DNA of 64,000 bases from the NCBI RefSeq assembly GCF_031755915.1, contig NC_083383.1, forward strand, positions 32,777,501 through 32,841,500. Direction: 5' to 3'. Below, piece after piece: positions 11,541 to 24,091 of this stretch. Position numbers and translations under genes: made by a program. The first letter of the stretch is position 1. Each line of letters begins with the position of its first letter. Source of the DNA: Ziziphus jujuba (taxonomy: Eukaryota; Streptophyta; Magnoliopsida; Rosales; Rhamnaceae). The notes beneath the pieces are model-generated. The model was not told where the DNA came from and did no database searches. It worked only from the letters and a program-made list of their open reading frames with translations.

Positions 11541-12420
11541 GGGACTCCAGGGTTGAATATGACCCAAAAGTTGATCCATTAGAAATGGTATCAAAAGAAG
11601 GATCTGGAGGTAAGTTTCGAATTATATATGTTTTCTTAGCATTCTTGGTTTTGGTTTAAATTTTAACTTGTCAGCAAATATGGTAATAATAATCATTATC
11701 TTCATTGTGGTGTTCTTATCCTGTGTGCGCCTCACTCTGGCACATTCCTTTTGCTTCGGTGAAATTCAAATTGGAAGGTTACATAACTGTAGTTCATTTG
11801 TGCATTTGAATTATTTTTAATTGATTGCTTAGAGAAGGCAACAAAGTTTTGCAGTGATATCCTTTTTTTTTTAGTCATGCAACATTTAAGTGAATCATGT
11901 TTTGTATGTTCCAATATAGCACGAAGAACCAAAAATTATTTCATGTTTCAGATACTGGACAAAGTATCAACTGTGTTTTGTCTTTCTCTTTATAGATGGG
12001 ATGGTTCTCTCATATCAACTTAAGATGGACCGGCTTCACAGTGAGGAAAGATGGGAATGAAGAGATGTCAAATGGAGCAAGTACAGTGGTGCTGATAGGA
12101 GTGCTGGAATTTTGCCGAACATTACTAAATTTTTCACATTGCAGCTATTAGCTTGCTTACCAGTGACAATGCGAATGCTGAAAATGAATACCTAATGGAT
12201 GTAGCATTAACACGTTTTAAATTTACCATACAAGAAAATGTTGGCAATGTTGCGTAATGGTTGGATTGAAATTGGTGTAGCTCACTAACTTTGCAACTGT
12301 AACATGGATGTTTGTGTTGTGAATAAATTACTGAAAGTTAAGTTTCAGGAATTGGTGTTGCATTTGTATTCTTTATGCCTTTCCATTTGTTTTTTAACCA
12401 AAAGATGTGTACTGGTAGAT
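11541..12420 (+). pseudogene. Captured gene fragment of unknown family inside the inverted-repeat element
   Basis: An open segment near 11550-11610 (VEYDPKVDPLEMVSKEGSG) ends at a good donor, GGAG|GTAAG. A segment from about 11996, after TTTATAG, continues the frame (DGMVLSYQLKMDRLHSEERW) and then stops. The following 300 bases look like a 3' UTR. The in-phase exon pair points to capture of a host gene with its intron. I do not recognise the protein. Confidence 0.4.
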
Positions 12421-12984
12421 AATTTACAGGAATGCATTATTGGCATACCTGTAAATAACACCTGATGATTTACTAAAGCAATGGATATTTCAAATGTAAG
12501 AAACGAAATGTACATCTATAACTTTGGTGGACTGTGACCCATACCAGAAAGATAAAACAGCCAGTAAGAGCCTCATCAAAGTTGGAAGTCAACAATTAAA
12601 CACTTTTATATTAAACAAAGCCCACATTGACAAGCAAGCATCTCGGCACTACATTTAACAAAATCCATAGTTTTTTTTTTTTTTTTTGTTTGTCCACGGG
12701 CAGCAATAACACAGCACTACACCGTGAGAACTACTACACAGCAAAACTAGCTTTCCTAACGGCACCAAATTTTTTTCTTCCATCCTCCTTAGGTTTCATT
12801 AGATGGAGAAATATATTCAAAAGTTATAACCATCTGTACTAAAAGCTTGAATGGAGCAAACCTAACTACCACAAATTCCATATCATTTACAATATAATGG
12901 CAGTAATAGATAGTTACAATATACTTGAGAGACAAAGGAAAAACTCCAACAGCACTTCAAACTGCAACCACCAATTGATGTTGA

Positions 12985-14230
12985 ACCCACAACACATAAA
13001 ACACAACCAAGAACCCCAAAAACATGTAGCTTCTCATTTAATATAATATGAGCAAGTGCAGCACTGCAAGAGAATACCATATTAACAGACAAAATTAATA
13101 TATAAGTTAGAAAAATACATGTATATACACATCCATAATGAGTTGTTCTAAATGCATGCATTTTAAGACATATAACTACAAAATGATTTTAGTTTCCTAT
13201 TCTTCACCTCTCTCTCTCTCTCTCTCTCTTCTACCGCGTCTATGTACTACTCTCTCCATTTTAGAATATGATTAACTGACCATCTAGCTGTCTCTCTCCA
13301 GTTGTTCTTTATTCTTTATATTTCTCCCTATTATCTCCATGTGTCCTTCTCTATTGTTTCACCTTCTTCCCTTGCCGTTGTTTCTTTCAGGCTAAGCTCC
13401 AAAATCACTGCCTCTCTTACTTACATACCCATACTTCCTCTAACAACATGCTCTTTATTGATTTTACCAATCATCCATTTCTCTCTTGACACGATATCCA
13501 CAATAAGAAATTTTTTTTTTTCTTTCCATTGATTAAGAATAAATATGAAGTTTGAACTACTCACCATCTAAACTTATAATCTAGGCCTAAAATGTAACTT
13601 TAAAATAATGGTCAATGAATATATATAGGGACCAAGAATGCATATAAACCCAGTTTGTCCATTTTTTGTTCTGTCCAAACAACCTCTTCAAATCCCTTCA
13701 ATATTAGCCTCAAAAGAAAAGTGGGTATTGTTTCAAGGCATTCTATCATATACTAACCTAAATCTCACTAATTCCATAACCAAACACCTCTTTTTTTGGT
13801 ATCTTATGTTTGACTTACACAAATGAAGGACTGACCTTTGGAACTAAAATGTCAAAAGAGTATAAAAGCGATGAAGTAAAAGAGAGAGAGAGAGAGAGGA
13901 TAGCAGCAAAGAATAAACAAAATTTACTTTAAGGCTATTTCTGTCTTAGAAGGCACGGTGACAGTACAATTAATTAACTTAGAAAGAAAGTCACTTGTTA
14001 AGCTAGACAGTCATTTTTTATAGTATGAGCAGCTTTGCTTAATGGAGCAACTCCCTATATATATATATATATATATCATAGATAACTTTTCTTTACTTAC
14101 CTGATAATTATACTCAATGCGCCAAGAGGAGTGACTAGTATAGGCGGTGCAAATGCATAAGCTGCAAAGTTTGCAATTTCCCCTACAATCACTGCCACAG
14201 TGGCAGTTGCACACACTAGAAAACGCACAT
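12985..14230 (-). pseudogene. Captured NIPA-type magnesium transporter fragment (two exons)
   Basis: On the minus strand an exon ending at 14102 reads VIVGEIANFAAYAFAPPILV and then TPLGALSIII. A GT donor follows. After an intron of 1038 bp, an exon from 13063 reads AALAHIILNEKLHVFGVLGC and then VLCVVGSTSI. The junction restores ALSIIISAALAH, the NIPA/DUF803 membrane core. Full NIPA proteins have nine or so membrane helices and about 320 to 360 residues; only about 80 residues are here and the match stops after GSTSI. The piece is flanked by the inverted-repeat arms, so it was probably captured by the element. No start codon or 3' exons are present. Confidence 0.8.
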
Positions 14231-15120
14231 TGTAACCAACATGTGTTAACACACTTTTGCTAATGAAAACAATCATATTTGCTGTATACACAGAATACAC
14301 ATACATGCATTTTGTGTACGATTGCATGTTACATCTATCAGAAGAAAGAAATTCCATGATTTGGAAAATAGTTAAAGAATGTAAAAGGAAAAGAAAATAA
14401 TCAAACAAGTTTATGCAACTTAACTAAGCCTTTCATCAATTAACATGGTAATAAACATTAAATTTTAACACTTAATGCAAATATATAAACAAAAAAATAG
14501 GCATAAGCTGATATTTTCCAAACTCATCAAAATATAAGTATATGAACAAAGAACCTTGTAAAGTATTTACTAGTTTACCACTGGCAATTCTACTCATTCA
14601 TTCGCGAACAATATCAAAAATATTGTTGTTTCATTCTTTGTTCAAATAGGTCAAGTTTATATTCTGAAAGTGTTCTGATATATGGCAGTAGTATAACCGA
14701 TTAATTTTATCCTCTCTGACTTGCTCTCCTCTCTTCATTTAATATTCAATTACTCCAATAATTATATATGTTATATTATTCTGATTTGCTGCTGATCATA
14801 TATATATATATATATATTCTATATTTTGATATGTTATAAGTTCTTTTTTTTGTAAACATTTTTCTCTCTCTTTTTCTTTCCATATTATCAAAATGCATAT
14901 GGCCTTGTCTGTCTTTCATCAAGCAAAATGAACATATATTTATACATATATTTTAAATCGTTAGCTAGGTAGCTCAATTAATATCGAATCCTACATATAC
15001 AATACGAATCTAATGATTCTAATCACGTCCACACATACACTTGGTTGGTCCCCATACATATATGATAGAAGATGATGATGATTCTAAATAAATAAAGAAA
15101 ATAGCAAACAAAAAAAAACA

Positions 15121-15953
15121 AAAAAATTGTGTTTAGACATAAAGGAGTTTAAATGAAAATCATGCAATCTTAGAGTAGAAGGTTGAAGGTTGTAAGAAAT
15201 TTCCACACTCCCCATCACCTAATACACTGGGATTAGAGTTGATGAACTTCCCCACTTGTAAGTTTCATTCAATCCTTTCATTTTCTCAATCTCTTCATCT
15301 ATGCTGTACTAACTTTTCCTACACATGTTAATAAATAAATAGATAAAAAAATAATATATGGGATATGATGGCCTTAATTAGATTTTCTTTTTCCTTTTTA
15401 TTTTTTATTTTTTTTACTTACATTATTGAAGCAGAAAATTTCAAGTGACTTGCATTTTCAATTTGGATAGGACTTAACGATGCAAGACTACATGATCGGT
15501 TCTATGTAATTGAATGATAAAAAATATAAAACATATAACCATAATGAAAAAAAAAAATTACAAACTATAAAATCACCAACAGAGGACAGAGGCATTCATG
15601 GTGGTTGGAACGGTTAGGCTAGAGCTAGAAGAGGAGAAGAGGAACCAGAGTAGAAGAGGAGTGAGCTGCTGGGTTCGCAAGGGTGGCAATGGTGGTGCGA
15701 GGTGGTGGGTTCGCAAGTGTGGTGCGAGCTGGGAATTTTGGCAAAGCTGTTTCGAGCTGCTTCAAGCAGGAATGTGAGCTGCTGCAAGCAGAAAATAGAA
15801 GTCTTGGCCAAAAAATAGAAGTCTTGGCCAAAATTCTCACGTGAGACCAGCTTTTATCTAGGATCGTTGATGCTAGATGTGTAGATCAGAGGGCTCCAAT
15901 TTTAATCACATTTTTGGTCCGCAAGTGAGGCATGCGGTCAGTCACCATGGTAG

Positions 15954-15962
<9 letters not shown>
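15121..15962 (-). repeat. Terminal inverted repeat, right arm
   Basis: Reverse complement of 10708-11540 with scattered differences. Its outer end lies 273 bases before the start codon of the DUF4787-type gene and abuts a (CT)n(AT)n run at 15960-16010. Confidence 0.9.
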
Positions 15963-16015
<53 letters not shown>

Positions 16016-16064
16016 TTTAATTTAATTAGAGTGCAAAAACATGCTGGGGCTTCTGAAAACTCTT

Positions 16065-16091
16065 TTGGGCCCAATCTCAGCTTTGGCCCAA
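16065..16091. promoter_or_regulatory. Paired GGCCCA (site II-like) motifs upstream of the DUF4787-type gene
   Basis: TTGGGCCCAA at 16065-16074 and TTGGCCCAAT at about 16083-16092. TGGGCC/T motifs are common in promoters of broadly expressed plant genes. They lie about 150-170 bases upstream of the ATG. Confidence 0.4.
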
Positions 16092-16235
16092 TGAAGTTGT
16101 CCCGCCACCATTCTAGTCACTGCCTGAACCTTATAGGAGTGCCGAAGAGGGACAACACTGAGACAATTATAGCATCTTGCATCTCGCCAAATCAATCTAA
16201 ATTCCACCCAAAAGAGGAAAAACGAGAAAATAAAA

Positions 16236-18861
16236 ATGGGAAATAGAAAGACACAGCGTTCGTTTAATCCTAGTGTTGTAGTCAGAAATTCCATTCTTTT
16301 GTTGTTGTTGATGTTGTTCTTGTTGTTGTCTCCAACAGTTTTGGCGAAGTCTCGTCGCCCAATCACTGTATGTGTTTAATGTTCTCTCTTTCTCTTTCTG
16401 TATATGAATGGCAGCTAATTTAGATATTGGATTTTTTTTTTTTTTTTTGGGTATTGATTTAGATGGTTTTTGTTTCTGTTATATGGGTTTTCACCAGGAA
16501 ATTGAAACCAGACAGAGGAAGAACAAGTGCTATGCTGACATTGAGAGGTACGCACTTCGCTTTCTTTCTTTCTTTTCTCAATCCTCTTTCGGTGCTTTGG
16601 TTAATGGGAATTCTCTCTCTAAATAAAAAAATAAAAAAAATATTAAGCATAGTTTGTGCAATTTCTTGAATTTTATGATTTTGTAAGTCTCTTTTTAACC
16701 ACAGCCAATTCAAGAAGACCTCCGATCTCATTTCACATACATTTTTATGTTTCTTTTACATCGAGTTTGTTAAAAAATCCGTCCTTTTCTGGATCTTAAA
16801 GTTGAACATGGAACAAAGAACTTGAGAAACAATGATTAAATTACTGTATAACAACTTTGAATGTTTCTTTATATGTAATAGGGAAAGAGTTAGCTAGATA
16901 AGCTCAATGTGAAAATTTAGTCTGCAGAATGAGGAGAAAACTATGATTTTGTACATAAAAAATTGTTGATTGAAAAGATTTCTTAATGGATTCACAAGTG
17001 GATGGCCTCTTTTTCCATGCTTGCGTCTTGCTTTACCCTGGGAACAGTGGAATGTGGGGTCAGCAGTGCAAATCTTCAACGATAACGAAGGAAAATTGTG
17101 CTTTGAGATGCCTTTCTCCGGCATGTTATGAGATCATCTATGAGAGTGATCCTGTAAGACCATATTAATTACTTCTGTCAGATTAGGGTTTCCCTTCTTC
17201 TTGCTACTTAGCAATTATTTTATGTTTGTGTTCCGGTTATAGCTTGAAGAAGGAGAAAAAGATCTTGTTAGGGGACAAGAGTTCAAGTACTGTATGCATA
17301 AGTAAGTTCCACATCAATCTCACATTGAAATTTGAGCTGTTTTATATTAAGTTCCACATCAATCTCACATTGAAATTTATGCTATTATATATTTCTGTTT
17401 GTCCATGTTGATGTTAAGAAGTTTGAAAACTCTATGCAGAACTATTTCCATTAGTTTCTAAAATTTATGAAAGTGGTCCCCTGTATCCCTTGACAAATTT
17501 GGGCTTCTTTTGTTATGTATATAGGGAAGCTAAATTTTTGGATGTAAAAAGCAAATAACTTATTAGAATCTCATAACTGTGATATGATGTATATGATCAA
17601 TCTTCATCATAAAAAGCTAAATAATGTGTTTAAGCATTTGAGTCAAGGAAAAAATTGGACTCTTATAGTTACTGTAGTGTTAAGATCCATAATTTTTTAG
17701 CTTGTTCTTGTGGAAAGCATAGGATTTCTGAGGACTTATTAAGGGAAATCATATCAATATTTTATTATCAGTAGGTGTCTAGGAGTGACTGCTTTTAAAT
17801 TGTGGATCAATTGATTTTTCTTTGTGCTTCTTTGGCTTTAATGAATAAGCTCTACCAGGAAGATAATACCTTAGGGCCTAGATTTGGGCTTTTCGCAACC
17901 TAAATCTAATGGGTTTAGATTGTTATGTTATTAGAGCAGGATGTCAAATTAAGTGCTTTATATCTATTTTGATTTTTGTAATACTTGTGTTTAATATAAA
18001 ATTACATTCTTTATCAGTTTAATCATATAAAATTTTTAGTTTTCCTTATTATTCTTTTTATTGGTTGAATAATAGAGGTTATGTTTATCCCCTTCTCATT
18101 TTTATATTGTTATTAATTGATTCCTAAAGTTTCATGTTAACAACTTGGTATGCAAACCATACTTTTTTGTCAATGCTTTTGGATATTAGCATATTTGTCA
18201 ATATTTTGTTAAAACTTAAAACAAGGGACGTACATTTGCACTAACATTTTCATCCGAGTATCATCTTGATTGAAAAATCACTATTTTCTTAATGAATGTC
18301 TTAATGATGTCTATAGTTAAAGTTCAAATGGAAGTGGCTATGAAGGGTACCATGTCTATTGGACATTCACACCTTTTGGCCCAATTGCTTCTTTTCAGTT
18401 TGCTAGATGGTCTTTTCTGACCATACATGCCCAAGAGTGTGTCTCAGTCATAGAGTGTGATCATAGAGTCAGCTGAAGCCTGCAAGTCAAGCCTGGACAA
18501 GCATCCAGATATTTTGGTGCATTGCTTTTACTAGTTAGGCCAGATTGATTTGTCTGTACCCTTTAAGAATTCTTGTATAAATCCTATGACAGATTACCAG
18601 CGTTGTCATCTTGCAAGTTTCTTTTTCTTTTTTTTTTTTTTTTTTTTTTTTGGGTCTATTATTCATCTCATTTTATTGCTTTTGTCATACAAGCAATTCT
18701 CTCCGTTCTTACATTTTCATTGCTTTTATCGTTTCTTTTGGCAAGTATTTTATGTCGTGAAGAATTTTGTATTGTGGAATTAATTCAGAGTATATTTGTG
18801 GACTCATAGGTTGTCGTTGGGGGAGAGCCTTCAGGATATAAAGGGTTCCTTTGGATATTAA
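16236..18861 (+). CDS. Small secreted cysteine-rich protein, DUF4787 type
   Basis: Five exons: 16236-16367, 16498-16547, 17048-17153, 17243-17301 and 18810-18861. All introns are GT-AG and every phase agrees. They encode 132 residues. The N-terminus (about 1-38) has a basic start and a Leu-rich hydrophobic core, a signal peptide or anchor. The conserved part has six cysteines in CYADIES, GQQCKSS, KENCALRCLSPACYE and KYCMHK, then LSLGES near the end, enough for three disulfides. This layout matches the plant family I know as DUF4787; its function is unknown. I chose the first ATG in frame; a Met at residue 26 inside the hydrophobic core is the alternative. Intron 4 is 1.5 kb. The gene starts just beyond the inverted-repeat element, which may have displaced its promoter. 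Confidence 0.85.
17303..17378. repeat. Two 31-bp direct repeats at the exon 4 donor of the DUF4787-type gene
   Basis: The units are 17303-17333 and 17348-17378, identical, starting TAAGTTCCACATCAATC. The first overlaps the splice donor (GTAAG at 17302); the second lacks the preceding exon context. Confidence 0.9.
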
Positions 18862-21632
18862 ACTTGTCATTTGCTGCATTTGATGTAAAGTCACCATTAG
18901 AAAAGTTTGAAAAATGAAAGAGAAAGAACTTCATGTTTATAAAGAGAAAGAACTTCAGTATTCAATATATGTTAAAGAACTTATGCGCATGCTATTCAGT
19001 ATGGAAAGAATTCAGATTACAGACTCAGTTTACATGGGGGGGATGGTAGCATGATGACCATCAGGCTTGATGATCCTTGAGGGGCATTTATTATCAGAAG
19101 TCTGTTATCTTGGTGGGTGTTCTTCAAATGAGACAACCACTATAAGAGTTCAATTTGATGGAAGTTTGGATTTGAATTGTTTGAAGATGACTCTCTCTGA
19201 TCAACTGTGTCTCTCTTGCATGTGAAATTTAGTCAGGTGCTAAGAAAATGTGGCTAATGTGCCAATTTGCTGCTGCTTTTGTTGCTTAATTATTCTCTAG
19301 CTGATTGCTTAGGACCAAAGAACCTATTCATAAATGAAAGAAATCCTAAAGCAATAGAGCAATAAATAGTGAAGCTTAACTTTTGTTTATGGGTCTAACT
19401 TGTATAATTGTTGAATTTGTTCACCTAATAGCACTCTCCAACAGCTCTCTATAGACTTAAACATAACGGATGTTTGTGGCCAGCTTTATGATTGCATAGT
19501 TAGATTTTAAAACTCGGAAGCTGAAATATTTGAGGCGACCTAAATGTTCTACCCCGAGGTGGAGTACCTAAGTTTCAAATATGAAATTAGTTAGTTGACT
19601 AAAAATTAACCATATTATGAGATTCTTGATGTGGTAATTAAATTTATCCTTATGCTGTTAATGCGATTCAAGACGTGTCAAGTTGGAGAGGTTTGTTGAT
19701 ATGGATATCATCTAGCTGTTGTATTTGTTAATGAAGCAAGTTAATGGGGTAAGGTCCTTGCTTTACAAAGCATTAAGGAAGTGCATTAATAATGGGTTCT
19801 ACTTCTGTGGTACCTTAATCATTTAGTTGACCAAAATTATTAGTTTTTTCACTCTAAGGGATATGTATAAGTAATTAATTTCACATGATCGATTAGGGCG
19901 TGGTTAAAAGAAAAATAGAGTCATAACTTTAAAAAAGTATTTTTACCATATTTAATAATATTGGTGTAGGAGATATCCCATACAGCACTTTGCTACTTTT
20001 TTGTATTAATAAAAAGGTTTGCAGAAATGAGAATTCAATTCTGAATAAACAAAGCCATTAGACAGTGGTTGATGATAACAAAGTACAATTACTTACTCAT
20101 TACTACCACCTTAAAAATCAATCCATTAATGTTGATTGTGAAGATATTATAAAATTAAATCCCTTATCTGTAATTTAAACCATAAAAGTTGATGTTACAT
20201 GCTTTCAAAAGCGTGATTTATTAGTTCAAATGACTTTCCCAACCCCAAACGCACTTGCTAGCACTAGTGCTATCCCCTCCTAGCTAATAGTAATATGAGC
20301 CCATCATTTATTTTTTTCAATCGTTGAAAATATATATACATTTGATCTGCCTACATTATAAATAGTCCAATCCATCTCCACCGGTAACTCCTCTACATTT
20401 ACACTGATTAATTGCAGGCTTATGTTGTTGTTTCGAACACCTATTTTTCCTAATATTAATTAATTATTTTTATTATTAAATAATGATAAAAAAGTATTAA
20501 TAATTTATAGAGTCATCTGTTAAGGCGCTAAGCAAGGCTAGCTAAAATAATACTTTCAGGATAAATCAATTTTCTGAAGATTTTAAGTTAATGGATAATT
20601 ATTTACGACCAAGGTTGCAAGTCAAATTTAAACTTTAATTGCCCCAAGAGAAGATTGTAGAATTAACATTAATGCAGAAGAATTTTTTTATGGAATGTTC
20701 ATATTCAGTAGCGATCGAAGTCTTTAAGATGAAGCTGCAACACAATAAAAAGGATCCTTTCCTTTCTCCACACAATAAAATTCTACTATGGAAATTTTTT
20801 GTCAAAATCTCTTTCCTGTTTTGCACATACTCATTGTCTTTTTAGTAATTTTATTTTTCCAGTAAGATTTGATTTTTTATCCTTATTTTACCATTTATCT
20901 AAGTTTTTACTATTTTTTAAATGAATTTCGCTTTATTAAATCCTATTTACCCGAGCATTAAAAGAATATTTAATTTTTTTCATTTTAATTTTTAACGCAA
21001 TCATTTAAGATTAATTAGAAATTTGTTCCACGATAATTTTATTTATTTTCTTATTTCAATTTCCTCAAACATACTCTCATTTTTTAAAGATGGTACCCTC
21101 GTAACTTTTAGAGACAAGATGTTGGAAAAAAATATTCAACAATAATTAATAATAATAATTATTCCTCCACAGGAGGTCCAATCCCCAAAAAAAGAAAAGT
21201 TAAAAATAAAAGAGGTGGGTCCAAACTAAAAAGAAAGTGGTAAAATATAACTACAAGCACGTGAGAATTGCCCTTGTTTAATAGTCACGAATCCAGAATA
21301 TTGAAAGTTGTGGAAAAAGGTTTTGAATTATATATATATAATATTATTATTGTTACTATAACTTTTTTTAAAATGGGTTTTGTTTTGTTTTTTGGTTATT
21401 TTGGCATCCTTAAAAATACTTCCTTTCTGTCCCCTTTTGCAGAAAGGTTAGGTTATTCAGCCACACATGAGAGTGGTCTTCTACTATTATCTTTTTGTGT
21501 TTGCCAGGATTATTCTCTCTTTCTCTCTAATCCCTCCCTCTCTCGTGTTCTTCTTCTGTTTGTCTGAGTTACTATTAGTATACTACTAAAGTAGTAGTAC
21601 TAGTACTAGACAGAAGGGGAAAGCTCAAAGCC
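18862..21632. other. Intergenic region; no gene seen
   Basis: The first part is the likely 3' UTR of the DUF4787-type gene. The rest is AT-rich with only short, unremarkable open frames. The last 200 bases are pyrimidine-rich (TCTCTTTCTCTC at 21508-21540) and probably form the 5' UTR and promoter of the channel gene. Confidence 0.5.
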
Positions 21633-22996
21633 ATGGAGGTAGAGAAAACCAATAACAGCGATCATTTGGTGGTAACCATAGGCCAACAAAGCACCAAAGT
21701 AGCAGAACCCCCGCAGGCCACGCCCAGAACAAATACCCTCAAACGCCTCAACTTTTCCAAACCCAGGTCACGCTTCGAGGAGGTTAAACAGCCCTTGTCA
21801 CCCAATAATAAAATCGACCAACTCCAACCCTTGATCAACAACTCGTACGAAAACAGCAACTCCTCCACCGACGATGACGACGACGACGACGAGTGGTACG
21901 AGAAGGAAGAAGAAGAAGAAGAAGAAGGCGGCGGTGGCAAGGCAGACAACTCGCAAGGCAAGGACAGAAAAATGATCAGTAGGAGAAGAAGAAGAAGAAG
22001 AAAGATCAACAAGCGAGCTGTGATGGAATGGAGCCTGTTTCTGATCATCATGACCTGCCTGCTATGCTCTCTCACCCTCCAATCCATCAAATACGATAAG
22101 AAGTGGGGCCTGGAGATATGGAAGTGGTGCCTGATGGTGATGGTGGTGTTCTGCGGCCGGTTAGTGGCGGGATGGGTGGTGGGGTTGATAGTGTTACTGA
22201 TAGAGCGCAACTTCATGCTGAGGGAGAAGGTGCTGTACTTCGTGTACGGACTCCGGAAGAGTTTCCAGAACTGCGCATGGCTGGGCCTGGTTCTGATCGC
22301 CTGGATGATCATGTTCCCAAACGTCCACGAGCACAACAAGATGCTGAAGAAGGTTTTCCGAGCCCTGGTGGCCATCCTCATAGGAGCCACCATCTGGCTG
22401 CTCAAGATCCTCCTCGTCAAAGTCCTTGCCTCCTCCTTCCACGTGGCTACCTTCTTCGACCGCATGCAGGAGAGCGTCTTCAACCATTACATCCTGGAGA
22501 CGCTGTCGGGGCCCCCGCTGGACGAGGACGACAGAGACCAGCCTCGCCGTTATCTTCAGGCTTCCAAGTCGTTGCCCGCCAAGCTGCGATCCAGGGATAT
22601 TCTTCCACAGTCCCAGCAGCAGGGCCCCAGGAGGATTGATAAGGAGAAGCTCAAACGGCTGAGCATGCAGAGCAGAGCCACCGCCTGGAGCGTCAAGAGG
22701 CTTGTCAGTCTAGTCATGTCCTCTGGATTGTCCACCATTTCAACCACCGTCGATGCATTCGGCAATGCCGATCAGTCGGAAATAACCAGTGAATGGGAGG
22801 CCAGAAGCACTGCTCAACGGATTTTCAAGAATGTTGCAAAGCCTGGAGCCAAGTAAGTACATAATTAATCACCTACTCCGATCCTATTCCAATTCCTACC
22901 TGCTAGTTAGTGGTCCACTGCTACTAGCCTTCTTTTATTATTTTCTACTTTCTGGCCTTTGGTGTTATGTTTATTTATTTATTTTTGTCCTTTTCC

Positions 22997-23038
<42 letters not shown>

Positions 23039-24057
23039 TCTGTTTAGCTTTTAGTCTTTTCCTACTTTGCATCATATTAATCAAACTGCGTATATGCATA
23101 TACTTCTTGCTAGTTGATCACCAAAAACACATACAATTCTTTTTCTTCGTAATAACTGGTCGTGCAAAGTCACTTTAAATGCTTTATTAATAATGTTGAA
23201 ATTTTAGATAGTATAGATGGGGATGTGACCATTTTTTGATATTAAGGATCCAGATCCATAATGTGGTGGGTCCCTTATAGTGTTTCATTTGAATTATTGT
23301 TAAAATGGAGGATGTTGGTTGTCATGGGATCTCATTATGATTAACATTCACTCCTGGGTCAAAAGTACATGTTAAACCTCTTTCAGCAGAAAACAAAAAA
23401 CATGTTAAACCCCAATTATTTCCCATCCCCTTTCAACTTGAATTTTTTATCCCTTCAAAATAAATACGTACGTATAGCTTCTAAATGTTAGATATTGAAT
23501 TAGTATTATATAATACTATTGTTGGAAGATTAATAACAAATGCATGCACCTATGCGTGAAGGAGGTTGAGCTCAAGAGAGGACGTAGTGAGCTAAGATGT
23601 GGTTTTAATTTTATACTGAAAAATATTTCCATCCATGATATTCAATCTCGCCATATAGCTTGTAGATTCGGATTTAAAAGTGATTATTTTTTTCTGCTTT
23701 TGTATTTTTTAATCTTAAAAAAAAAAAAAAAAAAAAGATCTGAATTTTAGGAGAGAGCATTCGTGGAGATATAAAATGATTGGTTGTAACTTAACTAATT
23801 AGGATGTGTATGTGCATTGAATATTGTGGTGAGATTTAAATTGACACAAGAAATGTCGTTGGCAATTGGGCCAGCCATTTTGCACATAACATCTTCTTTA
23901 TGCTCCTCTCATATACATATATATGCTTTTGAATCCAACACATGGCCCCTTCCTGGCTGGACTCGATCTGCAAGTTACAACCTTAAAACATTATATTATA
24001 AGATTTCTTTCGTTTCTTCCTATTTTAAGCATATACAGAGACATAAATACAAATTGC

Positions 24058-24091
<34 letters not shown>

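Larger units (their letters stand above)
10708..15962. mobile_element. DNA-transposon-like element with about 0.83-kb terminal inverted repeats and captured host exons
   Basis: The left arm begins GAGAGGGTCTACCATGG. The right arm ends with its reverse complement, near CCATGGTAGACCCTCTC. The arms match along about 830 bases with few differences. The interior of about 3.6 kb has no transposase that I can see. It holds an antisense two-exon NIPA transporter piece and a plus-strand exon pair that I cannot name. Long inverted arms with host gene pieces inside are typical of Pack-MULE elements. The target duplication cannot be read because the flanks are (TA)n and (CT)n(AT)n repeats, so the MULE assignment is inference. 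Confidence 0.72.

Noticed and set aside
21662..22483. 273-codon open frame antisense to MSL exon 1
   Set aside because: It is the mirror of the coding triplet repeats (Ser and Leu runs) and has no recognisable domain; the sense strand encodes a clear channel.
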